This document shows, one piece after another, positions 7,737 through 15,779 of a stretch of 50,375 nt of DNA. Below the pieces are notes generated by a model. The model saw nothing but the letters and a program-made list of their open reading frames with translations, searched no databases and was not told the DNA's origin. The translations under genes were made by a program, and so were the position numbers. How positions within the stretch are numbered: the first letter of the stretch is position 1; the number at the start of each line of letters is the position of its first letter. The DNA comes from Sphingomonas sp. ATCC 31555 (GTDB lineage Bacteria > Pseudomonadota > Alphaproteobacteria > Sphingomonadales > Sphingomonadaceae): positions 1 to 50,375 of the forward strand of contig NZ_ALBQ01000020.1 in the NCBI RefSeq assembly GCF_000282895.1, in the 5' to 3' direction.

Positions 7737-8314
7737 ATGCTGCCCGCGCTTTCCGTCTTGCCGCTTGCCCTGCTGCTCGTCGGCGCACCGCTTGGGGAAC
7801 GGACGCTCAACGTCCAGTACACGGTGACCAATGTCGGCGGCGGCCTTGGCGTTTTCGTCGACGAAACGGTGATTTTCGGCATGGTACCGAGCGGGACTGC
7901 GGGGCCACGCTGGGTCGCCGAGCGGGTGCGTCACGATCGACACTGGTGTGGAAAGCAGGGCGGGGACGGCAAATGCATCGCTACCGAACCCGCATCCATG
8001 ATTGGCTGGACGGCGCGGCCTGCGCCACGGTGGCGCCGGCCTTCACCGCGCTCTGGGCCATTCGCCCCGCCGGTTTCGGCCAGGTTCGTGACTTCACGGT
8101 TGTATCCGACTCCTCCACCGTCACCATCAAGGGCACGACGACACAGGCAGGCTATTTCACCGAAGTCAGCGTCAGCCAGGACGCAGGCGACTTCGCCCGC
8201 TGGTGGCACAATGCCAGCAACGGATGGAAATCCTGCTGGCAGCACGCCGCGCCGGTGGTGGAAGGACAGGTGCTTGCTCCCCGCCTGGCGCTTCCCGCGA
8301 ATTCGGCGCCATAA
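7737..8314 (+). pseudogene. frameshifted exported protein of unknown function
   Basis: A GGAGG site (7726-7730) precedes an ATG that opens a signal peptide (MLPALSVLPLALLLVGAPLG) and a protein-like segment, TLNVQYTVTNVGGGLGVFVD, readable to about residue 85. After that the frame turns Pro/Arg-rich. The frame starting one base earlier instead becomes protein-like (HDWLDGAACATVAPAF, then FTVVSDSSTVTIKGTT and WWHNASNGWKSCW) and stops at 8314. The break lies at about 7980-8005 and is consistent with loss of one base. It may be a true mutation, a sequencing error or, less likely, programmed -1 frameshifting. The intact product would be a secreted protein of about 190 residues with several Cys and Trp. 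Confidence 0.6.
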
Positions 8315-8558
8315 GGCCGGAACCTAGGCACTTTTCCGGGGCAGGCTTCGGCCCGCCTCCGATCTGCGTCAGCCCCGCGGATCCCCCAGCAGATAGACGT
8401 CCATCGCGCTGGCGCCTTGGCCGTGCAGTAGCTCGCCTAATCGTCGGTTTCCACCAGACCCAAGCAGTTGGATCCCTTGCGCCGGATGACGGCGGCGAGC
8501 GATACCAATCTCGGTTATGGCGGGAGGACCTGCCCGGCCGCGATCAGGCCTTGGGGGT

Positions 8559-8984
8559 TCAGGCCAGCTCCCATTCCAGCCCGATCTCGGCCTGGAGCAG
8601 CTTGGAGACCGGACAATTGGCTTCGGCATCGCGGGCGAGCGCTTCGAACTGCGCCCGATCGATGCCGGGCACCTCGGCGCGCAGTTTGAGATCCGAGCGG
8701 GTGATGGTGAAGCCGGCGCCATCCTGTTCGAGTTTGACCGCTGCGGTGGTCTCCAGCGTCCCCTCGTCGAACCCGGCCTTGGCGAGTGCGAAGCTGAGCG
8801 CCATGGTGAAGCAACCGGCATGCGCAGCGGCGATCAGTTCTTCGGGGTTGGTGCCCTTTTCGTCGCCGAAGCGGGTGTTGAAGCCATAGGGCGTCGCTTC
8901 CAGCACGCCGGAGGGGCTGGTGAGCTGGCCTTTGCCAGCCTTGCCGAAGCCGGAATAGCGGGCGGTGGCGGTGCGGGTGGTCAT
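8559..8984 (-). CDS. OsmC/Ohr family peroxiredoxin-like protein
   Basis: This 141-residue protein reads as an OsmC-type thiol peroxidase, which reduces organic hydroperoxides with a pair of reactive cysteines. The first Cys lies in ELIAAAHAGCFTMALSFAL and the second in DAEANCPVSKLLQAEI, in the expected positions. The N-terminus (TARYSGFGKAGKGQLTSPSG) is OsmC-like rather than Ohr-like. The gene is single. The ATG is preceded by GGAGT. An oxidative-stress role fits an OxyR-like regulator 2 kb away, but no direct link is visible. Confidence 0.92.
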   Translation of the reverse strand: MTTRTATARYSGFGKAGKGQLTSPSGVLEATPYGFNTRFGDEKGTNPEELIAAAHAGCFTMALSFALAKAGFDEGTLETTAAVKLEQDGAGFTITRSDLKLRAEVPGIDRAQFEALARDAEANCPVSKLLQAEIGLEWELA

Positions 8985-9008
8985 GGCGGACTCCTGGATT
9001 GCGGGGCA

Positions 9009-9031
9009 GGGCCGGGGATCAACCCCGGCCC
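9009..9031. terminator. terminator-like hairpin
   Basis: A perfect stem, GGGCCGGGG / CCCCGGCCC with loop ATCAA, lies 8 bases beyond the stop of the minus-strand glycine-zipper gene and before the osmC-like start. It has no T run, so it may be a weak or factor-assisted terminator. Confidence 0.5.
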
Positions 9032-9038
9032 CTCGCCC

Positions 9039-9446
9039 TCAACGGCACTTTACGTTGTCGCGGTCGATCGCACGGCCCGCGGCCGCACCGGCGGCACCAC
9101 CCAAGATCGTGCCGAGCAAGCCCGAACCGCCCGGGGCGATGAGGTTGCCGAGCACGCCGCCGGCGACACCGCCGACGATCAGGCCGGTCGTGCCGTCGTT
9201 ACGGCGGCAGTAATAGCGCCCGTCCTGCCCGCGATAGATGCGGTCGTTGCGCGAGAGGCGGCGCTCGCGATACTTGCCCTCGCGATAATAACGATCGGCA
9301 TAATAGCCGTTATAGGCGGGATCCGGCCGGTTATAATCGTAGTCGCGATAGCCGCGATTATTGGCCGAACCTGCGCCAAAGCCGTCGCCGACACAGCCCG
9401 ACAGCAGCGTGGCCGCAGCGACCGCGCCCAGAGCGAAACTACGCAT
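9039..9446 (-). CDS. glycine-zipper 2TM lipoprotein, paralogue 3
   Basis: Here the N-terminus is a lipoprotein signal (MRSFALGAVAAATLLSGC, lipid attachment at Cys18) rather than a plain signal peptide. It is followed by a Tyr/Asp/Asn/Arg-rich linker (RGYRDYDYNRPDPAYNGYY). The block ERRLSRNDRIYRG and GRYYCRRNDGTTGLIVGG nearly repeats paralogue 2, then comes the glycine zipper (GGVLGNL, GTILGGAAGAAAG) and the terminus NVKCR. Its 135 residues fit a complete member. The start was placed at the signal peptide. It probably anchors at the outer membrane; the function is unknown. Confidence 0.85.
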   Translation of the reverse strand: MRSFALGAVAAATLLSGCVGDGFGAGSANNRGYRDYDYNRPDPAYNGYYADRYYREGKYRERRLSRNDRIYRGQDGRYYCRRNDGTTGLIVGGVAGGVLGNLIAPGGSGLLGTILGGAAGAAAGRAIDRDNVKCR

Positions 9447-9483
9447 GGACTCTCTCCTGATCCTGATTGGTATGAAGGGGCAA

Positions 9484-9517
9484 TGCACGACCGCGCCGAA
9501 GGTTGCGCGGTCGTGCA
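9484..9517. terminator. perfect 13-bp inverted repeat
   Basis: TGCACGACCGCGC (9484-9496) pairs without mismatch with GCGCGGTCGTGCA (9505-9517) across an 8-base loop. It sits 14 bases past the stop of the minus-strand gene at 9531-10019 and before the next minus-strand gene. No T run follows in the direction of transcription. Confidence 0.5.
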
Positions 9518-9530
9518 GCTTGCCGGGCGA

Positions 9531-10019
9531 TCAGGAGGGGGCTGCGTCGATGCGGCGCAGTTCATCGGCCTGGCCGGCGACCAGGGTGGGGGCCGATCCA
9601 CCAGCCAGCGCCGGGCGCAGCGCTTCGCGCTCGCTTTCGGGCACGGGTGCGGTGGGATCGGGCCGGAAGGCCTCGATCGCGCGCTCGCCGCCATCGGGAT
9701 GCGATTGGCCCATGAGATCGGTGGGCACCGTGCCGGGTTCGGCGGCGGCGTTGCGACGGTTGCGCAGCACCCCGAAGGCGATCGCCCCGATCGCGCCCAG
9801 CCCGGTCGCGGCGATGGCGGCGAGGCCGGTCTTGCGCAGGGTGGAGCGCTTTTCGACCTTGGTCGCGGGCGCGGCTGCCTTGGGTGCGCGCTTTGGCCGA
9901 GCCTTGGGCGCCGGCTTGGCTGCGGCAGGATCGGCCTTGGCGGAGGTGGCGGCAGCGGCGGGCTTGGCGGTGCGCTTGCGCGGCGTCTTGGGCTTGGGGG
10001 CGTCGGGAGTGGTGGCCAT
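9531..10019 (-). CDS. Lys/Ala/Pro-rich protein with one membrane segment
   Basis: The 162-residue product starts with about 60 residues of Lys/Ala/Pro-rich low complexity (MATTPDAPKPKTPRKRTAKP, repeated APKA/AKPA). One hydrophobic segment follows (LAAIAATGLGAIGAIAFGVL, about residues 66-85), then RNRR and an acidic tail. A cytoplasmic basic domain tethered to the inner membrane would fit the sequence; its ligand is unknown. AAGGAG precedes the ATG. A textbook EcfG promoter (10049-10074) lies upstream, so it is probably a general-stress gene. The basic region resembles that of the 1932 gene in composition only. Confidence 0.7.
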   Translation of the reverse strand: MATTPDAPKPKTPRKRTAKPAAAATSAKADPAAAKPAPKARPKRAPKAAAPATKVEKRSTLRKTGLAAIAATGLGAIGAIAFGVLRNRRNAAAEPGTVPTDLMGQSHPDGGERAIEAFRPDPTAPVPESEREALRPALAGGSAPTLVAGQADELRRIDAAPS

Positions 10020-10048
10020 CGGAATCTCCTTGCGGTTGCGTGCCGATC

Positions 10049-10074
10049 AACGGGCCGAAGCGGCCGCCTGTTCC
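10049..10074 (-). promoter_or_regulatory. EcfG-type general stress promoter
   Basis: On the minus strand GGAAC (10074-10070), exactly 17 bases, then CGTT (10052-10049). This matches the alphaproteobacterial EcfG consensus in full and sits 30 bases upstream of the ATG at 10019. Confidence 0.65.
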
Positions 10075-10146
10075 GGACCGTCAGGAGAAGCGCGGCGAAG
10101 GGCCGCAAAGAACCGCGATTCCGGCGCCCGCCCGGCGCCGCCGCGG

Positions 10147-10815
10147 TCAGGGTGCGCGGAAGAAGGCGGGGATGACGTAATTGGACAGCTTTTCCATGCG
10201 GACGCCGAGGCGATCGCAGGCTTCGTCCGCGGCGCGCGTGGCACCCTTCAGCAGGGCGTAATCGTCGAACACGACCAGACCGCCCCGGGCCATATGCGGC
10301 AACAGGCGATCAAGCGCGAAGGCGGTCGGCTCGTACACGTCCATGTCGAGGTGCAGCAGTGCGATCTTCAGCGCGGGATGCGCTTCGAGGAACTGCGGGA
10401 TGGTATCGAAGACATTGCCCTCCACCAGCGTGGTGTTGGCGAAGCCCTTGGCGTCGAGCAGATCCTGCAAGCCGGCACGGGAAATGCCGTCGCCGCCGGC
10501 CGCCTCGAACCGCTTGATGAAGGCCTGATCGGTGGCTTCGGCGACGCCGTCGCTGGGGAAGCTGCCGAAAGCATCGAAGCCGACGACCATCCGGCTATAG
10601 GCATTTTCCAGAAGCTGGCGGAAGCTGGCAAAGCGCATCAACGACGCGCCCTTGTATACGCCAAGCTCGACGATCGCGCCCGGCAGGTCGACGATCTGCC
10701 GGTACAGCTCGTAGTGCGCCAGCAGCTTTGCCATGCGCGAGGGATGGGAGCGCAGGTAGAACTGGTTTTCGACCTCATAGGGGTCGAGCTGGTCCGTGGG
10801 CTGGTAATGCGCCAT
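10147..10815 (-). CDS. TylF-like class I SAM-dependent methyltransferase
   Basis: This 222-residue protein matches the TylF/macrocin O-methyltransferase group. The SAM-binding start is GAIVELGVYKGASLMRFASF, and acidic residues follow in VVGFDAFGSFP. The metal-binding region reads LLHLDMDVYEPTAFALDRLL and is followed by GGLVVFDDYALLKGATRAAD. Such enzymes methylate sugar or small-molecule hydroxyls, often in surface glycan or secondary metabolite synthesis; the substrate here is unknown. AGGGGA lies just before the chosen ATG, and an ATG five codons upstream overlaps that site. It is a single gene. Confidence 0.85.
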   Translation of the reverse strand: MAHYQPTDQLDPYEVENQFYLRSHPSRMAKLLAHYELYRQIVDLPGAIVELGVYKGASLMRFASFRQLLENAYSRMVVGFDAFGSFPSDGVAEATDQAFIKRFEAAGGDGISRAGLQDLLDAKGFANTTLVEGNVFDTIPQFLEAHPALKIALLHLDMDVYEPTAFALDRLLPHMARGGLVVFDDYALLKGATRAADEACDRLGVRMEKLSNYVIPAFFRAP

Positions 10816-10970
10816 GTTATTCCCCTGCATTCTCGAACGTCGGTGCGGCGTCGTCGGTGGATCGGGCGCGGACCGAGGTTAACAGCGCCCGCACGCTGCC
10901 TATTGCCATCATAGCAGGCGTTGTGGCGCGCGGGACAAGAGCACCGCATTGTACCGCATCGCCCGGGGCT

Positions 10971-11894
10971 TCAGACGTCGGCGGCGATGCCGCGGGCGAG
11001 GATGGCGTTGGCCGAGCGACGTACCTCTTCGGCGATCAGCTGGAAGGCGGCATCCATGCTGCTGGCCTTGCGCCAGGCGAGCGCGATCGACCGATAGCGC
11101 GACCAGCCGGCGACGTGCAGCACGCGCAGGCCGGAGGTGCCGCCCACGTCCGAGGCAAGGTACAGCGTCGGCAGCAGGGCCATGCCGAGGCCGCTCGCTA
11201 CCATCTGGTGCAGGCTGTCCAGGCTGGTGCCTTCGTAATCCGGCGTCATCCGCATCCCATAGGCTTCGGCGATGTGCGAGCATTGGCGGTGGAAATGGTG
11301 GCGCGGATCGAGCGACAGCAGCGCCCGGCCGCGCAGCAGCGCCGGATCGACTCGATCCAGCTTGGCCAGCGGATCGTCGACCGCCGCGACGAGGTGCAGC
11401 GGTTCGCGGAACAGCGGCTCCACCACCAGCTCGTCGCCCTCGATCGGCATCGGCCCGAGCAGCAGATCGAGCGCGCCGCGCGACAGTTCCTGCGTCTGTT
11501 CGGCGGGGATGCCCTCGCGCACGTACAGGTGCAGATCGGGCGCGACGCGGTGGAGCTCCGCGACGATCGGCGAAAGCAGATAGGGGCCCAGCGTGGGCGT
11601 GGTGCCGAGCTTGAGCGTGCCGGTGAGCGTGTCGGACGAGCGCGCCGCCAGGCTCTCGATCTCGCGAACCTCCGCCAGCACCTCGCGCGCCTTGGCGACG
11701 ATCGCGCGCCCGACCGGCGTCAGCATCGCGCCGCCGGCACCGCGATCAAGCAGCCGCACGCCTAGTCGATCTTCCAGCGCCTTGATCTGATGGCTGAGCG
11801 TTGGCTGCGATACATGGGCGGAGCGCGCCGCCCGCACGAACGAGCCGGTGTCGGCCAAGGTGACCAGATAGTGGAACTGGCGAAGCGTCGGCAT
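10971..11894 (-). CDS. OxyR-like LysR-family regulator, without the canonical redox Cys
   Basis: The 307-residue protein has an N-terminal winged helix (RQFHYLVTLADTGSFVRAAR ... HVSQPTLSHQIKALEDRLGV) and a LysR effector domain. Its nearest relative by eye is OxyR, the peroxide sensor (LGTTPTLGPYLLSPIV, EGTSLDSLHQMVASGLGMAL). Where E. coli OxyR has GHCLRDQ with the peroxidatic Cys199, this protein has RHHFHRQ, so His replaces Cys; one Cys follows just after. It may therefore sense something else or by another mechanism. An ATG directly after a TTG was taken as start. No neighbouring catalase gene is present. Confidence 0.8.
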   Translation of the reverse strand: MPTLRQFHYLVTLADTGSFVRAARSAHVSQPTLSHQIKALEDRLGVRLLDRGAGGAMLTPVGRAIVAKAREVLAEVREIESLAARSSDTLTGTLKLGTTPTLGPYLLSPIVAELHRVAPDLHLYVREGIPAEQTQELSRGALDLLLGPMPIEGDELVVEPLFREPLHLVAAVDDPLAKLDRVDPALLRGRALLSLDPRHHFHRQCSHIAEAYGMRMTPDYEGTSLDSLHQMVASGLGMALLPTLYLASDVGGTSGLRVLHVAGWSRYRSIALAWRKASSMDAAFQLIAEEVRRSANAILARGIAADV

Positions 11895-12128
11895 CAAAGG
11901 GGTATAGAGCCGTTCTATCGAATCTGCGCAAGTCTTTCGATTGGCCGGGCGGGCGCGATCCGGCTATTCAGTGTCTACCGGAGCGGCAGAGGAACCAAGT
12001 GCGTTGCCCCCTCGCACTTCCCAAGCCGACAGGCCTCTGCCGCTGCGGACCAGCTCACGCCCCATGGGGGCAGGCGATATCGCCCCTTGCGGAGACAGCT
12101 TCTCCGCCCTTCACCAGAAAGCTTTTTG

Positions 12129-12533
12129 ATGCTGAAGCTATTGCTGCTCTCTATATCCATGGTCGTCGCCGGTGCGGCGGGCGCGACGACCATCCGCGTC
12201 GAGAACCACTCGGCGGCAACCCTCAGCCTATCGGCGCACGATGCCACCGGCGGCCTGCAGCGCCAGCTGCGCGGCACGTTGCTGCCGCATGCCAGCACCT
12301 TCGTGCGGCGGCCCGGCGGCAAAGTGCTGGCGCTGCGGCGCGAGGCCGACAAGCATCTGTTCGACATCGTCGTGACCAGCGAAGACGGGCGCGGGTGCCG
12401 GTTCCGGACGGTCGCCGAGCAGCATAGCGAGGAATGGGTGCTGATCATTCCCGTGGCGCACCCGATCGGGACCGGTCGCTGCGAGGCGCGCACCGGCCGC
12501 ACCATCGGCGATTTCGTGTTCATCGCTTCCTGA
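12129..12533 (+). CDS. exported hypothetical protein (134 aa)
   Basis: A signal peptide (MLKLLLLSISMVVAGAAG, cleavage near GAT at residue 19-20) is followed by a beta-rich mature domain: TTIRVENHSAATLSLSAHDA, FDIVVTSEDGRGCRF, EEWVLIIPVAHPIGTGRCEA. Two cysteines (in GRGCRF and GTGRCEA) could form a disulfide in the periplasm. No family is recognised. The frame extends upstream, but the signal peptide fixes the start; the ribosome binding site is poor. It stands in front of glnD, 79 bases away. A minus-strand ATG with a perfect ribosome binding site lies in that gap. Confidence 0.72.
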   Translation: MLKLLLLSISMVVAGAAGATTIRVENHSAATLSLSAHDATGGLQRQLRGTLLPHASTFVRRPGGKVLALRREADKHLFDIVVTSEDGRGCRFRTVAEQHSEEWVLIIPVAHPIGTGRCEARTGRTIGDFVFIAS

Positions 12534-12612
12534 ACAGGGGCAGGCGCGCGAAGTTTGCCCGAAACCGCCTTGATGGGTGAACTTCATGGTGAATCCTCCT
12601 ATCTGACTCGCC

Positions 12613-15360
12613 ATGCCCACCCGCTTCGCTTCCGTTCCCCATCGGCGCTCCCTGATCGACCGCCGTGCCGTCGCCGAGCAGCTCGCAGCGCTCGACGCGC
12701 GCGACACCGCGGCACTGCGCCAGGCCGCGACCGGCGTGCTGAAGGCGGCGCTGGACCGCGGCCGCGCGGAGATTGCGCGGCGGCTGGCCGAGCATCCCTC
12801 GCGCGGGCTGGAAGCGGCGGCGGCGGGCGCGTTCCTGACCGACCAGATCCTGCGGCTGCTGTGGGACTTTACCGTCGAGCGGCTGCACCCCAATGCGAAC
12901 CCCACCGCCGCCGAGCGGATGACGCTGATCGCGGTGGGCGGCTATGGCCGCGGCGAGATGGCGCCGCATTCGGACATCGATATCGGCTTCCTTACCCCCT
13001 GGAAGGTCACCGGCTGGAGCGAGCAGGTGATCGAATCGATGCTCTATTCGCTGTGGGACATGCGGCTGAAGGTGGGGCATTCGTCGCGCTCGCTCGACGA
13101 GATGGTGCGCCAAGCCAAGGCGGACGTGACCGTGTGCACCGCGCTGCTCGAGGCGCGCTATGTGTGGGGCGATACCGACCTGTACGAAGAGGCGGCAGTA
13201 CGCTTCAAGGCCGAGGTGCAGGCCGACAGCGCGCGCGGCTTCATCACCGCCAAGCTCGACGAACGCAATGCGCGCCACAAGAAGATGGGCGACAGCCGCT
13301 ATGTCGTCGAACCCAATGTGAAGGAAGGCAAGGGCGGCCTGCGCGACCTGCACACGCTGTTCTGGATCGGCAAGTTCGCCTATAACGTGCGCGAGCCCGC
13401 CGAGCTGGTGGAAGCCGGGCTGCTGACGCCGGCCGAATATCGCCAGTTCCGCCGAGCCGAGAATTTCCTGTGGGCGGTGCGCTGCCAGCTGCATCTGATC
13501 ACCAACCGGCCCGAGGACCGGCTGACCTTCGACGTACAGCGCGAGATTGCCGAACGGATGCGCTTCGCCGATCGGCCCGGCATGTCCAAGGTCGAGCGCT
13601 TCATGCGCTATTACTTCCTGCAGGCGAAGGTGGTGGGCGACCTGACCGGCGTTTTCCTGGCGCATCTGGACGAGAAGTTCGCCAGTAGGGGTCGGCGGTT
13701 CGGTTTGCCGGCGCTGTGGCGCGGGCGGCGCAAGCTGAAGGGATTCGTACTGGAGCGCGGGCGGCTGGCACTGCCGCGCGACGATTTCTTCCGCGAAGAT
13801 CCGGTGCGGCTGATCGAGCTGTTCGCGCTGGCCGATCAGCACGAGCGGGAGATCCACCCGCTGGCGATGCGGGCGGCGGCGCGCGACGCCAAGCTGGTCG
13901 ACGACGTACGCACCGATCCGCGCGCCAACGCGCTGTTCCTTTCGGTGCTCACCTCGCCGCGCGATCCGGAGACGGTGCTGCGCTGGATGAACGAGGCGGG
14001 TGTGTTCGGCCGGTTCGTGCCGGACTTTGGCCGCGTCGTCGCGCAGATGCAGTTCGACATGTATCACCACTATACGGTGGACGAGCACTCTATCCGCGCG
14101 ATCGGGCTGCTCAGCCGGATCGAGAAGGGGCAGCTGAAGGAAGACCATCCGCTTGCCAGCGGGATACTGCACCAGTTGACCTCGCGCCGGGCGCTGTATG
14201 TCGCGGTGCTGCTGCACGATATCGCCAAGGGCCGCAGCGGCGATCATTCCATCCTGGGTGCTGAAGTCGCCGAGCGGCTTTGCCCGCGACTGGGGCTCAC
14301 CCCCGCCGAAACCGAAATGGTCGCGTGGCTGGTGCGCTGGCACCTGCTGATGTCGGCCACCGCGTTCAAGCGCGACCTGGCGGACTTCAAGACGATCCTC
14401 GACTTCACCGCGCAGGTGCAGAGCGCGGAGCGGCTGCGCATGCTGCTGGCGCTGACCGTGGTGGATATCCGCGCCGTGGGGCCGGGGGTGTGGAACGGCT
14501 GGAAGCGCCAGCTGCTCGGCAACCTTTACGAAGCCGCCGAGGAAGTGCTGCGGCTGGGCCATAAGCAGCGTGGGCGCGGCGAGCGAATCGCCGCCAAGCA
14601 GGACGATCTAGCCGCGGCGCTCGGCTGGGACTCTGCGCGGTTCGAGGCGTTCAAGAAGCGCTTCACCGAAAGCTACTGGATCGCCGAGCCGTCCGACGTG
14701 CTGGAGCGCAACGCGGTGATGGTGGCGCAGGCGGGCAACGCGACGCTGCACGTCGAGGCGCAGGTATATCCCGATCGCGGCGCGACGCTGGTGACGGTCT
14801 ATGCGTCCGACCATCCGGGCCTGTTCTATCGCATCGCCGGTGCGATCCATGTCGCGGGCGGCAACATCATCGATGCGCGCATCCACACGACCCGCGACGG
14901 CATGGCGCTGGACAATTTCCTCGTACAGGACCCGTTCGGCCAGCCCTTCGACGAGGAGGCGCGACTCAATCGGCTGAAGGCCGGCATCGCCGATGCGCTG
15001 GCAAACCGCGCGCGACTGTCCGAACGGCTGAAGACCAAGGCGCCAGTGCGGCTGCGCGCCGATGCCTTCTCGATCGAACCCAATGTGTTCATCGACAACA
15101 AGGCATCGAACCGCTTCACCGTCATCGAGATCAACGCGCGCGATCGACCGGCGCTGCTCTACAGCCTGGCGCACGCGCTGTTCCAGTCGAAGGTTACGAT
15201 CCATTCGGCCCATGTCGCCACCTATGGCGAGCGGGCGGTGGATACCTTCTACCTGACCGATCTCATCGGTGATAAGATCACCTCCACGTCGAGGCTCAAA
15301 ACGATCGAGCGGCGGTTGCTGGAGGCAGCGGCAGGCGAAGAGATCGCGCAGGCCGCCTGA
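12613..15360 (+). CDS. glnD: bifunctional uridylyltransferase/uridylyl-removing enzyme GlnD
   Basis: GlnD senses glutamine and adds or removes UMP on PII proteins, controlling nitrogen assimilation. The 915-residue protein is full length. The nucleotidyltransferase motif GGYGRGEMAPHSDIDIGF spans residues 109-126 and a GlnD linker follows. The HD-type uridylyl-removing domain has its HD pair at residues 535-536 (LLHDIAKGRSGDHS). Two C-terminal ACT domains sense glutamine, at about 723-800 (VTVYASDHPGLFYRIAGAIH) and 835-905 (VIEINARDRPALLYSLAHAL). There is no clear ribosome binding site. It reads in the same direction as the downstream VOC gene, 14 bases away. Confidence 0.97.
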   Translation: MPTRFASVPHRRSLIDRRAVAEQLAALDARDTAALRQAATGVLKAALDRGRAEIARRLAEHPSRGLEAAAAGAFLTDQILRLLWDFTVERLHPNANPTAAERMTLIAVGGYGRGEMAPHSDIDIGFLTPWKVTGWSEQVIESMLYSLWDMRLKVGHSSRSLDEMVRQAKADVTVCTALLEARYVWGDTDLYEEAAVRFKAEVQADSARGFITAKLDERNARHKKMGDSRYVVEPNVKEGKGGLRDLHTLFWIGKFAYNVREPAELVEAGLLTPAEYRQFRRAENFLWAVRCQLHLITNRPEDRLTFDVQREIAERMRFADRPGMSKVERFMRYYFLQAKVVGDLTGVFLAHLDEKFASRGRRFGLPALWRGRRKLKGFVLERGRLALPRDDFFREDPVRLIELFALADQHEREIHPLAMRAAARDAKLVDDVRTDPRANALFLSVLTSPRDPETVLRWMNEAGVFGRFVPDFGRVVAQMQFDMYHHYTVDEHSIRAIGLLSRIEKGQLKEDHPLASGILHQLTSRRALYVAVLLHDIAKGRSGDHSILGAEVAERLCPRLGLTPAETEMVAWLVRWHLLMSATAFKRDLADFKTILDFTAQVQSAERLRMLLALTVVDIRAVGPGVWNGWKRQLLGNLYEAAEEVLRLGHKQRGRGERIAAKQDDLAAALGWDSARFEAFKKRFTESYWIAEPSDVLERNAVMVAQAGNATLHVEAQVYPDRGATLVTVYASDHPGLFYRIAGAIHVAGGNIIDARIHTTRDGMALDNFLVQDPFGQPFDEEARLNRLKAGIADALANRARLSERLKTKAPVRLRADAFSIEPNVFIDNKASNRFTVIEINARDRPALLYSLAHALFQSKVTIHSAHVATYGERAVDTFYLTDLIGDKITSTSRLKTIERRLLEAAAGEEIAQAA

Positions 15361-15374
15361 CAGGGGGGCGGGGC

Positions 15375-15773
15375 ATGCCGGTGGTTGGACTGGGCGGATA
15401 TTTCTTCCGTGCGCGGGATCCTGAGGCGCTGGCGACCTGGTATCGCGAGATGCTGGGCGTGGGGGGCGGGTGCGGGACCGATGCCCAGGGGCAGCCCAGC
15501 CCGTGGTTCTGGTATCCAGAAGCCGGGCCGGTGGTGTTCCAGCCCTTTGCCGCGACCACCGACTATTTCGCCGCCGACAAGCAGGCGATGCTGAACCTGC
15601 GCGTCATCGATCTGGACGGGCTGCTGGAGCAGCTGCACGCCGCCGGCGTGGCGATCGAGACGCGCGCCGAATGGGACACGCCCGAAATCGGGCGTTTCGC
15701 GCGGATCCACGATCCGGAGGGCAACCCGATCGAGTTATGGGAGCTGCCGGCCGAAGCCGACTCCGCCGCCTGA
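15375..15773 (+). CDS. VOC (glyoxalase/dioxygenase fold) family protein
   Basis: This 132-residue protein has the two beta-alpha-beta modules of the vicinal oxygen chelate fold. The first reads GLGGYFFRARDPEALATWYR and the second ends in the usual HDPEGNPIELWE. Trp/Tyr-rich strands lie between (PWFWYPEAGPVVFQPF). The usual His/Glu metal ligands are only partly identifiable, so it may be an enzyme or a binding protein. It follows glnD by 14 bases with a G-rich ribosome binding site, suggesting cotranscription, though no functional link is evident. Confidence 0.85.
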   Translation: MPVVGLGGYFFRARDPEALATWYREMLGVGGGCGTDAQGQPSPWFWYPEAGPVVFQPFAATTDYFAADKQAMLNLRVIDLDGLLEQLHAAGVAIETRAEWDTPEIGRFARIHDPEGNPIELWELPAEADSAA

Positions 15774-15779
15774 CGCGGC

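Noticed and set aside
8517..10175. 552-codon plus-strand frame across the osmC and glycine-zipper region
   Set aside because: Gly/Ala/Arg-rich with no domain, while three convincing minus-strand genes occupy the same DNA.
11997..12019. AAGTGCG/CGCACTT hairpin between the LysR gene and 12129
   Set aside because: Only seven base pairs, no T run and no gene end nearby; not enough to call a feature.
12520..14562. 680-codon minus-strand frame opposite glnD
   Set aside because: Its translation is His/Arg/Gln-rich without domains, and glnD fills the other strand with clear motifs.
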